Shown here piece by piece: positions 7,338-14,269 of a stretch of DNA of 34,031 nt. The stretch is from the NCBI GenBank assembly GCA_000961745.1, contig LAEA01000063.1, forward strand, positions 1-34,031, in the 5' to 3' direction. The notes beneath the pieces were generated by a model. That model searched no databases and was not told where the DNA came from. It worked only from the letters and a program-made list of their open reading frames with translations. Position 1 is the stretch's first letter. Each line of letters starts with the position of its first letter. The stretch comes from Rhodospirillaceae bacterium BRH_c57. Lineage in GTDB: Bacteria; Pseudomonadota; Alphaproteobacteria; Rhodospirillales; Rhodospirillaceae. The translations under genes were made by a program, and so were the position numbers.

Positions 7338-7580
7338 TTACAGTGATAGGCCTTTGCCGACTGCCGCCGCGTCTAGGGAATTCTCCTCCACGTGCCTGTT
7401 CTTGACGCTGGCCAGCATGTCGCCGCAGCTTCTTTTCGGTTCATCGTTGTCCCCATCCTTCAGCGACCTGTCGCCGATGCGGTAGCCGGGGGTCTCGATG
7501 CAGAAGCCGTCGAAGTCGCGGTTATCTGCTGGGTCGGTCTCGATGCTGCGGAACCCATCTCGCCGGTTTTTCGTGATCAC
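7338..7580 (-). CDS. Hypothetical protein, 80 aa
   Basis: A GTG start at 7580 gives a hydrophilic, Asp/Arg/Lys-rich protein containing FRSIETDPADNRDFDGF and two Cys (GFCIETPG, RSCGDML). The frame is open for another 12 codons upstream without an ATG, so the start could be a different non-standard codon. No good ribosome binding site is visible. The TAA stop overlaps the 8-bp target duplication of the small element, so the insertion happened exactly at the end of this gene without changing it. A copy of the recurring motif lies 30-40 bp upstream. Family unknown. Confidence 0.5.
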   Translation of the reverse strand: MITKNRRDGFRSIETDPADNRDFDGFCIETPGYRIGDRSLKDGDNDEPKRSCGDMLASVKNRHVEENSLDAAAVGKGLSL

Positions 7581-7610
7581 TTCGTTGCAGGGGGGCTCGT
7601 CCTTTGCGAT

Positions 7611-7622
7611 GCCATGTCAACA
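7611..7622 (-). promoter_or_regulatory. Recurring motif upstream of the 80-aa gene
   Basis: TGTTGACATGGC on the minus strand, four bases after the stop codon of the lipoprotein gene and about 32-42 bp before the GTG at 7580. Confidence 0.5.
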
Positions 7623-7625
7623 CCG

Positions 7626-8126
7626 TCAGTTGCTGACGATGCTCCAGACCGAGGCAGTGCCATCCTTTGACATCACGTCCTCCTCCAGGGTTGACTTGAC
7701 GCGCTTGCCACCGCCCTCGATCACGAAGGCACGGGCCTTGGAAAATCCCGTGAAGCAGACGTAGGCGTTGCCTGAGGCCCCGCCGCCGTGCCAAGCAGCT
7801 CCGTAGCCACCGCTGCCTGTGCCGGGGCAGCTCCTGACCTTGACGGTGCCTGGATACGCCTTCTCATCGTTGTAAGCCGACAGCGCATTGTCTAGGGCGG
7901 CGTGTGCTGCCTCCGCGGCCTCGGCGTTCAGCCCGATGCCCTGCAGGGAGGCTGCGGCCTCGTAGACGGTGTGGGGGTAATCCGAAACGATCGGGCGGCC
8001 ATTACCGTCCATGAAGCGGGCCTTTTCGGCCAGGCTTCCGCCGAACCCTTTTCCGTCGCTCACGCAAGCCGACAGCGAGCCCGCGAGGGCGGTGGCGGCG
8101 ATGATGGCGAATATCCTGTTTTTCAT
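7626..8126 (-). CDS. Small lipoprotein, 166 aa
   Basis: It starts MKNRIFAIIAATALAGSLSAC, a signal peptide ending in the lipobox LSAC, so the mature protein is probably lipid-anchored at Cys21. I prefer ATG 8126 over the in-frame ATG at 8144 because GGAGAACCAAA precedes it and the signal peptide begins there. The mature part is small, with two further Cys (VRSCPGTGSGGYG and NAYVCFTGFSK) that could form a disulfide, and a helical segment rich in Ala (NAEAAEAAHAALDNAL). I do not recognise the family. It lies at the end of a run of small envelope genes on the minus strand. Confidence 0.75.
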   Translation of the reverse strand: MKNRIFAIIAATALAGSLSACVSDGKGFGGSLAEKARFMDGNGRPIVSDYPHTVYEAAASLQGIGLNAEAAEAAHAALDNALSAYNDEKAYPGTVKVRSCPGTGSGGYGAAWHGGGASGNAYVCFTGFSKARAFVIEGGGKRVKSTLEEDVMSKDGTASVWSIVSN

Positions 8127-8191
8127 TTTGGTTCTCCGTTCCATGGTTGATGCTTATTTACCGAGCCTGGCTTCCTCGCAGCGGCTCTCCC

Positions 8192-8368
8192 TCAGGCAAT
8201 CGGCGACGCCGTAGGCAAAGCACCGAGGCAGACCATCACGGCTATGAAGCTCCACACCCCCCACTCTGAAATGAACCCGGCGGAACCGATCGAAGGATGG
8301 GACAACACCGAGTTGATGGTTGCGGGGTAGGCGATTCCTCCTAACATCGTTTGTTTCTCCTCATTCAT
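8192..8368 (-). CDS. Small membrane peptide, 58 aa
   Basis: The start at 8368 gives MNEEKQTMLGGIAYPATINS followed by a hydrophobic segment (WGVWSFIAVMVCLGAL) that would span the membrane once, and a short tail ending ASPIA. The start is ambiguous, since the frame is open further upstream; I chose this ATG because it follows the recurring motif. An internal TTAGGAGGAAT resembles a ribosome binding site but has no ATG behind it. Compact size and position between other envelope genes support a real gene. Function unknown. Confidence 0.5.
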   Translation of the reverse strand: MNEEKQTMLGGIAYPATINSVLSHPSIGSAGFISEWGVWSFIAVMVCLGALPTASPIA

Positions 8369-8384
8369 AAACAAGCCTTGACGT

Positions 8385-8399
8385 GTCCGTGTGCCAATA
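8385..8399 (-). promoter_or_regulatory. Recurring motif (degenerate) upstream of the 58-aa membrane peptide
   Basis: TATTGGCACACGGAC on the minus strand, starting one base after the stop codon of the preceding gene and about 17-31 bp before ATG 8368. It is one of the weaker matches and the closest to its start codon. Confidence 0.45.
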
Positions 8400-8873
8400 C
8401 TAACGACGTTTGCGTGGCGGGAACCCGATCCCGTCCTTGGTCTCCAACACATCATAGCCTTGCGGGTTCATCAGTGAAGCCAAGGACGACACCGCCTCCT
8501 CGCGGGCGGCTTCGGCGAACCGCAGGACGGCCTCCGAGAACGCTTTTGGAGCGTCCTCCGTGCCGAGCCTATAGGCGGGTGCCAGGATGCGGGTCACCCC
8601 GACCTGGAGGATCCGCACCAGGGGGAGCGGATGGATGCCTTGGCGACCGCCGGCGATGCTCGCGTCGATCGCCGACGCGATGTCGGTGATGTCCCCGACT
8701 GGATAGCCGAGGTATTCAAGGCCGGCGGCCTGGGCCTCGCGCATTTCCATTGCGGCGTCCCACAAGTTCGCATCGTCCACGCCCCCGTCGATCAGAAGGC
8801 GGGCCGCCCTGTGTGCCCGTATCGTGCATCCTTCAATGGCCCCCAAGAGACCCGTTCTGCCTTCCTTGTACAT
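8400..8873 (-). CDS. Hypothetical protein, 157 aa
   Basis: It starts MYKEGRTGLLGAIEGCTIRA, with AGGGGAGCC about 6 bases upstream as ribosome binding site. The protein is alpha-helical, soluble and Ala/Glu-rich (DAAMEMREAQAAGLEYLG, AVLRFAEAAREEAVSS) and ends in the basic tail PPRKRR. It follows the glycine-zipper lipoprotein gene by 31 bp on the same strand and is likely cotranscribed with it, because no motif copy lies between them. I do not recognise the family. Confidence 0.65.
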   Translation of the reverse strand: MYKEGRTGLLGAIEGCTIRAHRAARLLIDGGVDDANLWDAAMEMREAQAAGLEYLGYPVGDITDIASAIDASIAGGRQGIHPLPLVRILQVGVTRILAPAYRLGTEDAPKAFSEAVLRFAEAAREEAVSSLASLMNPQGYDVLETKDGIGFPPRKRR

Positions 8874-8904
8874 TCCATGGCTCCCCTGAAAGGACGTTGG
8901 TTGC

Positions 8905-9513
8905 TCAAACCTCGATTTGCCTGAGGTCCTTTTCGACCCACTTGCCGTCGATCAGGCAGGTGCCGAACTTCTGCTCCTTGGTCTCGCCCCCGGCGCTGAC
9001 GGTCTGAAGAACGACGCGGCAGAACGGTTTGGCCTCCTTGGCGGCGGTTGCCTTCAAGGCCTGGGCCACCGCCCCTGGCTTCTTGATCGGTGTCGGGGCC
9101 GGTTTGGCCGCGGCGGGCTTGAACGTGGCCGGGCGGTTGACCTCCTGGAGAACCTTGGCCTCGACCTTCACGCCGGTCTCGGGGTTGGTCCAGGTGACGG
9201 TCTCTCCAACTTCACGAGAGGTGACGGCCTCTTCGGTCTTCTCGGCCAGAGCCAAGCGGTCGGCCTCGTCGAGCTCGGAGCCGATCCAGTTGCCGATCAT
9301 GCCGCCGACGAACACTCCGACGCCCGTTGCGATCAGACGGCCCGTGCCGCCGCCGAACATCTGGCCGATGACGCCGCCGACACCCGCTCCTATGGCGGTG
9401 CCGGCGGTCTCCTTGGCACCCATGCCCCCCAACCCACCGTTCGTCGAGCAGGCAGACAGCGCCACGCTGGCAATGACGACCACTGAGACATCCTTCAGGA
9501 ATCTCTTCTTCAT
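8905..9513 (-). CDS. Glycine-zipper lipoprotein (17-kDa antigen/SlyB-like)
   Basis: ATG 9513 follows GAGGAGAGAAGGC, so I use it rather than the in-frame ATG at 9528. MKKRFLKDVSVVVIASVALS is a lipoprotein signal peptide ending in LSAC. Residues about 35-80 form a glycine-zipper pair (GTAIGAGVGGVIGQMFGGG, ATGVGVFVGGMIGNWIG), as in SlyB and the rickettsial 17-kDa surface antigen, and then the usual LDEADRLALAEKTEEAV. A Pro/Ala/Lys-rich linker leads to a C-terminal beta domain with two Cys (PFCRVVLQT, FGTCLIDGKW), similar to the surface-antigen C-terminal domain. Likely location: outer membrane, inner leaflet. It probably heads a transcript with the next gene. Confidence 0.85.
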   Translation of the reverse strand: MKKRFLKDVSVVVIASVALSACSTNGGLGGMGAKETAGTAIGAGVGGVIGQMFGGGTGRLIATGVGVFVGGMIGNWIGSELDEADRLALAEKTEEAVTSREVGETVTWTNPETGVKVEAKVLQEVNRPATFKPAAAKPAPTPIKKPGAVAQALKATAAKEAKPFCRVVLQTVSAGGETKEQKFGTCLIDGKWVEKDLRQIEV

Positions 9514-9560
9514 GCCTTCTCTCCTCATTCGTTGCCCTATTAATAGAGTGATTCACTATC

Positions 9561-9577
9561 ATATCCGTATGTCAACA
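9561..9577 (-). promoter_or_regulatory. Recurring motif upstream of the glycine-zipper lipoprotein
   Basis: TGTTGACATACGGATAT on the minus strand, one of the best matches to the consensus, followed by GATAGTG. It lies 48-64 bp before ATG 9513. Confidence 0.7.
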
Positions 9578-9599
9578 TCTACTAAACGAGATGGGTGCA

Positions 9600-9887
9600 T
9601 CATTTCATCTTCATGCCGCCATCTACGTCCATGTCCGCTAGGCGGCGTGCGAACCTGCCAACTAACTTCCGGTTGACGGCCACGCCTGCGGCGATGAAAA
9701 GGCCGCCGACGATGATCTCGCCGACCGCCCCGAACAGAACGGCGGCCACCATGCCGATGCCGATGCCGCCAAGGACGCTCCCGAGATTCTCCTTGCTGAA
9801 GCCGAGCATGTTTTTGGCGGTCTCGACCCCGTTTGTGGCTACCGCCTTTACCTTGCCTATGTCTGCCTTGTGGTCTGCGTCGCTCAT
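9600..9887 (-). CDS. Small glycine-rich membrane protein, 95 aa
   Basis: It starts MSDADHKADIGKVKAVATNG, with GGGAGAAAGAGA directly before ATG 9887. A hydrophobic glycine-rich region (GSVLGGIGIGMVAAVLFGAV, then GEIIVGGLFIAAGVAV) can form two closely spaced membrane helices, and the C-terminus is basic (NRKLVGRFARRL). The start is only 18 bp after the stop of the upstream gene and no motif copy lies between, so the two form an operon. It may be a small inner-membrane scaffold or pore-like peptide. No family is recognised. Confidence 0.65.
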   Translation of the reverse strand: MSDADHKADIGKVKAVATNGVETAKNMLGFSKENLGSVLGGIGIGMVAAVLFGAVGEIIVGGLFIAAGVAVNRKLVGRFARRLADMDVDGGMKMK

Positions 9888-9905
9888 TCTCTTTCTCCCT
9901 GGTGG

Positions 9906-10430
9906 TTACACGTATTTCAGAGGGGACATTTCATTCATGGTCCTGCCGACATCGGTGAACTCGAACCTCAGGCCTCCACTCGATCTCTTCACTCTGAGGG
10001 TGCCGCGCGTCGCCCATCGGAGGGCGAGGTCGGAACAGTCAAGGGCCTCGTCGCCAAAGCCCGCGAGGGCTTCGAAGTCGACGGCATCACCTCGGATGCC
10101 ATCCTCGACGGCAAGGGAGAAGCTAAGGGCCGTCCGGATGGCGAAATCCGTCGCCCTGTAGAGGTTTGGGGGGCAGGTCTTGGGGTCGAGGCCCTCGACG
10201 GCTTCCATCACTGAATCCAGGTGGACGCCGATGGGCTTGACCCCCATCAGGACACAGAGATCATGGCTGACCATGATGATTTCCTCGGCTATCCCGAGGA
10301 AGCAATCCATCCAGCGCTCTCTATCCATATCGTGAGCCTGCGAGGCGTGCGAGGCGGAGGAGCAGACCGAGGCCAGCCTCTTCACAAGTGGTTCAGCCTC
10401 TCGGGCGAGTTCAAAAGCATTTTTTGTCAT
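9906..10430 (-). CDS. Hypothetical protein, 174 aa
   Basis: ATG 10430 (MTKNAFELAREAEPLVKRLA) is preferred because GGAGAG lies just before it; the in-frame ATG at 10496 would extend the protein through regulatory sequence. The first half is helical with several Cys/His (VCSSASHASQAHD, MVSHDLCVLMGV) and the second half ends in a beta-rich stretch (GTLRVKRSSGGLRFEFTDVG). It is soluble, without a signal peptide. It is the first gene of a two-gene operon with the small membrane protein. Family unknown. Confidence 0.65.
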   Translation of the reverse strand: MTKNAFELAREAEPLVKRLASVCSSASHASQAHDMDRERWMDCFLGIAEEIIMVSHDLCVLMGVKPIGVHLDSVMEAVEGLDPKTCPPNLYRATDFAIRTALSFSLAVEDGIRGDAVDFEALAGFGDEALDCSDLALRWATRGTLRVKRSSGGLRFEFTDVGRTMNEMSPLKYV

Positions 10431-10452
10431 CTCTCCATTCTCTCCATACAAG

Positions 10453-10476
10453 AATTGACATGTAGACACGTTAATG
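10453..10476 (-). promoter_or_regulatory. Palindromic form of the recurring motif
   Basis: Read on the plus strand, TTGACATGTAGACACGTTAA; on the minus strand GTGTCTACATGTCAAT. The core is a dyad around ACATGT. It closely resembles the double site at 18366-18398 (shared TTGACATGT, ACACGTT and TGCG). It lies about 25-45 bp before ATG 10430. Confidence 0.5.
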
Positions 10477-10520
10477 CGCGACCAGGAAAAGGTCAACCCG
10501 CACTATCGTATTTAAGGTGA

Positions 10521-10533
10521 TTTCATGCCAACA
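10521..10533 (-). promoter_or_regulatory. Recurring motif, divergent region before the gene at 10430
   Basis: TGTTGGCATGAAA on the minus strand, about 90-100 bp before ATG 10430. It lies immediately upstream of the plus-strand promoter at 10538, so one bound protein could affect both directions. Confidence 0.6.
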
Positions 10534-10537
10534 CCTA

Positions 10538-10566
10538 TTGACTTATGCGTTGGGCTGATACATTAT
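10538..10566 (+). promoter_or_regulatory. Sigma-70-like promoter for the XPD/DinG-like helicase gene
   Basis: TTGACT, a 17-bp spacer and CATTAT, about 100 bp before ATG 10668. The match is good, and it lies back to back with the minus-strand motif copy at 10521-10533. Confidence 0.55.
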
Positions 10567-10605
10567 AGCAAGGTTCGCTTCTTCCAGCGGGTCTGAAGCG
10601 GACAC

Positions 10606-10645
10606 AAAAAAGCCCTGGAGCGGCTACCAACCAAAACTCCAGGGC
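10606..10645 (-). terminator. Hairpin in the helicase leader; terminator on the minus strand
   Basis: GCCCTGGAG pairs perfectly with CTCCAGGGC over a 16-base loop. On the minus strand the hairpin is followed by TTTTTT, so it can stop antisense transcription leaving the helicase gene. On the plus strand it is a 5'-leader hairpin ending 22 bases before the start codon. Confidence 0.55.
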
Positions 10646-10667
10646 AAAATCAACAACGGAGACCACC

Positions 10668-13600
10668 ATGGCACAGAATATCACGAAACGCAAGCCGAAT
10701 CTGTCCGCATTCAATCACAAAAAAGACTCACCGACAGAGAGCGGCTTCCAGCCCCCGGTCAGGCCTCGTTTGACCCATTCCGAAATCTGTGACCGGTATC
10801 CGGAGATTGAGCCGAAGGCACCGGAAGTCCCTGAGGGCTGCGAGTTCTACACGATGATCGGCGAGACCACCCGGCTTCCGCCGGCTTTTGTCCGCACGGG
10901 CGAGAAGGGTGCCCGCCTGATGCCGAAGGGCAAGGGCAGTGATGCCGTAGGGAAGCTGGAGGAGGGCATTGACGGCTGGCTGGTCGGGATAGCGGCCCGC
11001 GAGGCCGAGTGGGAAGAGACGGGGGAACGCCCCCGTCCGGTGCTGACGGTGATGGATTCCGACGTCGGCATGGGCAAGAGCTATACCGCCGCCTTGAAGA
11101 TCGCCGCCACCGTCCGTTCGATCCCCGAGTGCTACACGGAAAGGAAGAAGGGCAAGGGCGGCTCCGCTCAGGAGATAAAGGGACATGCTCGCGTGCCATT
11201 CGTGGTGACCACGCCCTCGCATGCCCTGTCCCACCAGTTTGCCGACGACATCAGCAAGAGCCATCCGGAGGTCGATCTCGGTTATTACGAGGGGAAGATG
11301 AGGGCCGGATGCCTGCGCCCCGCCGACCTCGGCGACCTCGCCCAGGCGGGAATCTCCTCCCACAATCTCTGCGAAGCGTGGAGCGACGAGGAGGACGACA
11401 GCGGCGGTAAGGTCAAGGTCCTCAACAGGTGCCAGCACTATTTCCAATGCCCGGTACAGAAGATGCGGGCGATGTTCAACCGCGACCCGTTCGGACGCGG
11501 CATCTGGAAGGACGGCTACCTGCACCACGACCTGGCCGACAAGTTCGAGGGGGGCATATCCGAATACCCCGACATTTTGTTCACCGTCCACGCGATGGCT
11601 TCGATTCAGGCCCATCCCGACCTCGTGAAGAGGCCGAGGGCCGTCGTCGTCGACGAGAGCGTGACCGCCAACCTTCTGAATGAGGGGGTGTTCCCGCTAT
11701 CGACGCTGTCTTCGCCCTCGCGAGAGACCGTTCGGCTGACCAAGGCCGAGCGTGCGAAAGGGCTGTCTCCAGAAGGATTGATGGCCGACTACGCCGCCCT
11801 CGCCAAACTGGCCGCCGCCGCCCTGATGAAGGCGAATGCCCGCAAGGACGTGTGTGCCGTCGAGAGCCTCGTCGATGAGTGGATGCTGGGCTGCGCCCGC
11901 GTCGAGTGCCGCCGCCGCAACCGGTTCGACACGGACGCTCCAAAGCTGGCTGCGGACAAGCTGTTCCGCAAGACAGCACTTGAAACCCTGAAGGACGCCC
12001 TCAAGCTTGCCAAACGTATCGCGTGGCAGGCGGCGACATCGGAAGCGAAGTACGGCCCGGACTCGACGTCGGAAGAGATCAAGGAACTCTGCTCGCAGCC
12101 GAAATCCAAGGAAGCCGTCCTTGAATGGCGTTTCTGGAAGATCATTGAGGAACGCATCGAGCTCGTCTACGAGTCAGAGGATTGGCCCGCCCGTGCCAAG
12201 GAAGTCCGCATCGCCCTGAGTGATGACAAGGTCGAGGTCTCCTGGAGGGGAGAGTTCACCTGGCAGCACGCCGACATCCTGATGCTCGACGCCTCGGTGT
12301 CGCTCGACCTGCTCGCCTGCTGCTTTCCGCACCACGACATCGAGTATGTGGACGCCACCCTTTACGGGGTCGGCGAGGAGATGCCCCAGTTCGTGCATGC
12401 CCATCCCGGAATGTCGATGTCGAACACTTCTCTGGTGCCGCCGGCCTCTGCCTCGACCGAGGCATTCGATAAGGCTGCCCGTGCGGTCTTCACACTCAAG
12501 AATTGCATCGATTCCCTTGTGCTGATGCACCCCTACGGGCAGGTTCTGATAGCGTCGTCGAAGAAGGTCGAGGAGAACGTTCTCAATAACTACACCCTGG
12601 CCGCAAACTCCTCCACAGCCCTCCGCGACCTCGGGCTGTACACTCCCGCTACGTGGCAAGAGCGGCGGCTTGAAATTGAGCACTACGGAAATCTCAGGGG
12701 CAAGAACAACTACAAGTTTGCCGAAGCGGTCATTCTCGTCGGCAAGATGGAGCCGCCCGAGGACTCGATCCGCCGCCTCGCCAGGGCTGCGTACTATGAT
12801 CAGCCAGAGCAGGCCGACGATGAGCGGGCACCCGCCGACGGTGACTGGAGCAACCCGAAGTGTGCCGAAAAGATCCGTCTGCGGATGCGGGACGGCACTT
12901 TCATGGAAACCGTGCAGTGGACCTACCGCAACAAGTACGAGCGGGCGATCCACAAAAGCCTGCGCGAGGAGGAGCTGATTCAGGCGGCCGGGCGTGCCCG
13001 AGCGGCACAGCGTGACCCTCTCGACACCTCGACGTGGCCACACATCCACATCATCGGCAACGTCTTCCCGGACAAGTTCGTCTACGACACATTCGTCCAC
13101 GTCAACGACCTCTCCCGCGGGGCGGCCCTGTTCGATGCCGCATGCGCCAATGGTGGCGTGCTGTGGCCAGAAGCCGTCATCGACACCGGGCTGGCGGTCT
13201 GTGCCGGCGGCGATGCCGACCGCCGACGCAAGACAGGCTCCGACTGGCTGACTCGCAGGGGCTTCACAAAGGACACCGTCCCGCCGGGATGGGCCAAAGT
13301 CGATGTCCGGACCAACTGCGGCCGGCCGACAGGATGCTTTGTGTGGCTTCCCTCGCTGACGGATGGCGAAACCCCTGAGTCCAAGGCCGAAGCATCCATG
13401 CGGAAGGCAGGCAAGGACATCCTGTCGGTTCGCCTCATCCTGTCGACGCCCGTGCCCGAGAGGGTCGTCGCCGACATGTCTGCAACCCGCCTTTCCGTGG
13501 AGGAGCGGGACGCAGCGAGACTGGCGGCCATGGATGAGGCCCGCGATATTGTCCGCAGGGAACAAGGCGGCATAGAGGATATCGGCGAGAGCGGCTTCAA

Positions 13601-13727
13601 CGCCTTGTGCCGCTTCGCTATTGAGCGGGTGATGCTTTGCAGGAAAGTTGGACTCCCCGAGATCTCGGCGGGCGAAATCCCAACCCCACCCGATCCTGAA
13701 GATGTGGAATCGCAGATCCCCTTCTAA
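10668..13727 (+). CDS. SF2 helicase-like ATPase of XPD/DinG type with four-Cys cluster
   Basis: 1019 residues; ATG 10668 follows GGAGACCACC. The order of motifs fits XPD/DinG helicases, which unwind DNA 5'-3' and carry an Fe-S domain between motifs I and II. Walker A is DSDVGMGKS (about 130-138) and motif Ia is TTPSHALSHQF. Four cysteines follow at about C215, C235, C255 and C261 (GCLRP, NLCEAW, NRCQHYFQC); the final C-x5-C spacing is DinG-like. Next are DILFTVHAM (like the NH-A-L segment) and motif II VVVDES (DE at 329-330, without the usual AH). Later come ADILMLDASVSL, VLIASSKKVEENVL and motif VI QAAGRARAAQRD (about 770). The N-terminal 120 residues and the last 200 are unassigned. It stands alone between a promoter region and a long gap. 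The Fe-S assignment is inference. Confidence 0.75.
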   Translation: MAQNITKRKPNLSAFNHKKDSPTESGFQPPVRPRLTHSEICDRYPEIEPKAPEVPEGCEFYTMIGETTRLPPAFVRTGEKGARLMPKGKGSDAVGKLEEGIDGWLVGIAAREAEWEETGERPRPVLTVMDSDVGMGKSYTAALKIAATVRSIPECYTERKKGKGGSAQEIKGHARVPFVVTTPSHALSHQFADDISKSHPEVDLGYYEGKMRAGCLRPADLGDLAQAGISSHNLCEAWSDEEDDSGGKVKVLNRCQHYFQCPVQKMRAMFNRDPFGRGIWKDGYLHHDLADKFEGGISEYPDILFTVHAMASIQAHPDLVKRPRAVVVDESVTANLLNEGVFPLSTLSSPSRETVRLTKAERAKGLSPEGLMADYAALAKLAAAALMKANARKDVCAVESLVDEWMLGCARVECRRRNRFDTDAPKLAADKLFRKTALETLKDALKLAKRIAWQAATSEAKYGPDSTSEEIKELCSQPKSKEAVLEWRFWKIIEERIELVYESEDWPARAKEVRIALSDDKVEVSWRGEFTWQHADILMLDASVSLDLLACCFPHHDIEYVDATLYGVGEEMPQFVHAHPGMSMSNTSLVPPASASTEAFDKAARAVFTLKNCIDSLVLMHPYGQVLIASSKKVEENVLNNYTLAANSSTALRDLGLYTPATWQERRLEIEHYGNLRGKNNYKFAEAVILVGKMEPPEDSIRRLARAAYYDQPEQADDERAPADGDWSNPKCAEKIRLRMRDGTFMETVQWTYRNKYERAIHKSLREEELIQAAGRARAAQRDPLDTSTWPHIHIIGNVFPDKFVYDTFVHVNDLSRGAALFDAACANGGVLWPEAVIDTGLAVCAGGDADRRRKTGSDWLTRRGFTKDTVPPGWAKVDVRTNCGRPTGCFVWLPSLTDGETPESKAEASMRKAGKDILSVRLILSTPVPERVVADMSATRLSVEERDAARLAAMDEARDIVRREQGGIEDIGESGFNALCRFAIERVMLCRKVGLPEISAGEIPTPPDPEDVESQIPF

Positions 13728-13756
13728 GCTACGAACGGAAGTGGAAGATCAAAAAA

Positions 13757-13778
13757 CCGGAGGCGGAAACGCCTTCGG
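13757..13778 (+). other. Hairpin with GAAA tetraloop after the helicase gene
   Basis: CCGGAGGCG, GAAA, CGCCTTCGG: nine pairs including one G-U wobble, 30 bases after the stop codon. There is no T-tract downstream; an A6 run lies upstream, which would be a T6 tract on the other strand. It may be a weak terminator or an RNA-stabilising hairpin. Confidence 0.4.
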
Positions 13779-14189
13779 CTAAACCGCATGGGAATGGATG
13801 TCCACAAAATGATGGCAAGTGCTCCTTCTGTTCACAAAAAGGGTTCTCGGGAGGCCTTGACATCCTCCGAGCTCCCTTCGGGAGCCAAGCGGGAGCCTTT
13901 GCGGGGACATCGGGAAGGCCTGGGGGCCGTCTCGGGACGGGGGACACCCCCCTGGAGAAGCCTTTGTCTGTGCGGGGTATATAGATTTCTAATAGGGACT
14001 CTGGACAAACCGGCGGAGCCAGGATGGCGGGAAGCAGAAGAGCCAGGCAGCGGAACCTGGGTCAGGTCTTCGCTGCCTATATTCAAGAACGGTGGGTTGA
14101 GACCTTGAGGGCGGGGGATGGGAAGGCGGTGCTGTGCGGGGGATCTGCCGATGCGGAAGGAATACGGAAGCCCCGGCATTGCCTGTACA
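13779..14189. other. 410-bp region without a clear gene
   Basis: Very GC-rich, with several short hairpins (GAGCTCCC/GGGAGCC near 13870) and runs of G or C. A possible promoter is TTGTCT (from about 13966) and TCTAAT with an 18-bp spacer, pointing right. A structured RNA or a decayed gene would both fit. Confidence 0.35.
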
Positions 14190-14269
14190 TGTTGACATAC
14201 GGACTTCTCAGTGATTGTATTGAAAAATATTCTTCACATCGGCGGGGAGGTCTTTATGAGCGAGCGTAA
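14024..14269 (+). CDS. Possible small basic protein, 81 aa (doubtful)
   Basis: An ATG with GGAGCCAGG directly before it starts MAGSRRARQRNLGQVFAAYI. The N-terminus is basic and helical, and the composition is plausible for a small DNA- or RNA-binding protein. Against it, the last 27 codons run through the recurring motif and the leader of the next gene, and the frame overlaps that gene's start by 14 bases. A truncated or decayed gene is possible. Confidence 0.25.
   Translation: MAGSRRARQRNLGQVFAAYIQERWVETLRAGDGKAVLCGGSADAEGIRKPRHCLYMLTYGLLSDCIEKYSSHRRGGLYERA
14190..14205 (+). promoter_or_regulatory. Recurring motif upstream of the exported protein at 14256
   Basis: TGTTGACATACGGACT, a full consensus match, 50-66 bp before ATG 14256. 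Confidence 0.7.

Noticed and set aside
12174-13565. A 463-codon minus-strand frame opposite the XPD/DinG-like helicase
   Set aside because: The helicase motifs are on the plus strand, and this frame is rich in Arg, Gly and His with no domain or ribosome binding site.
10668-13727. Reading the 1019-aa protein as a restriction or CRISPR-Cas3 helicase
   Set aside because: There is no nuclease motif, HD domain or neighbouring partner gene; the motif order and the Cys positions fit XPD/DinG better.
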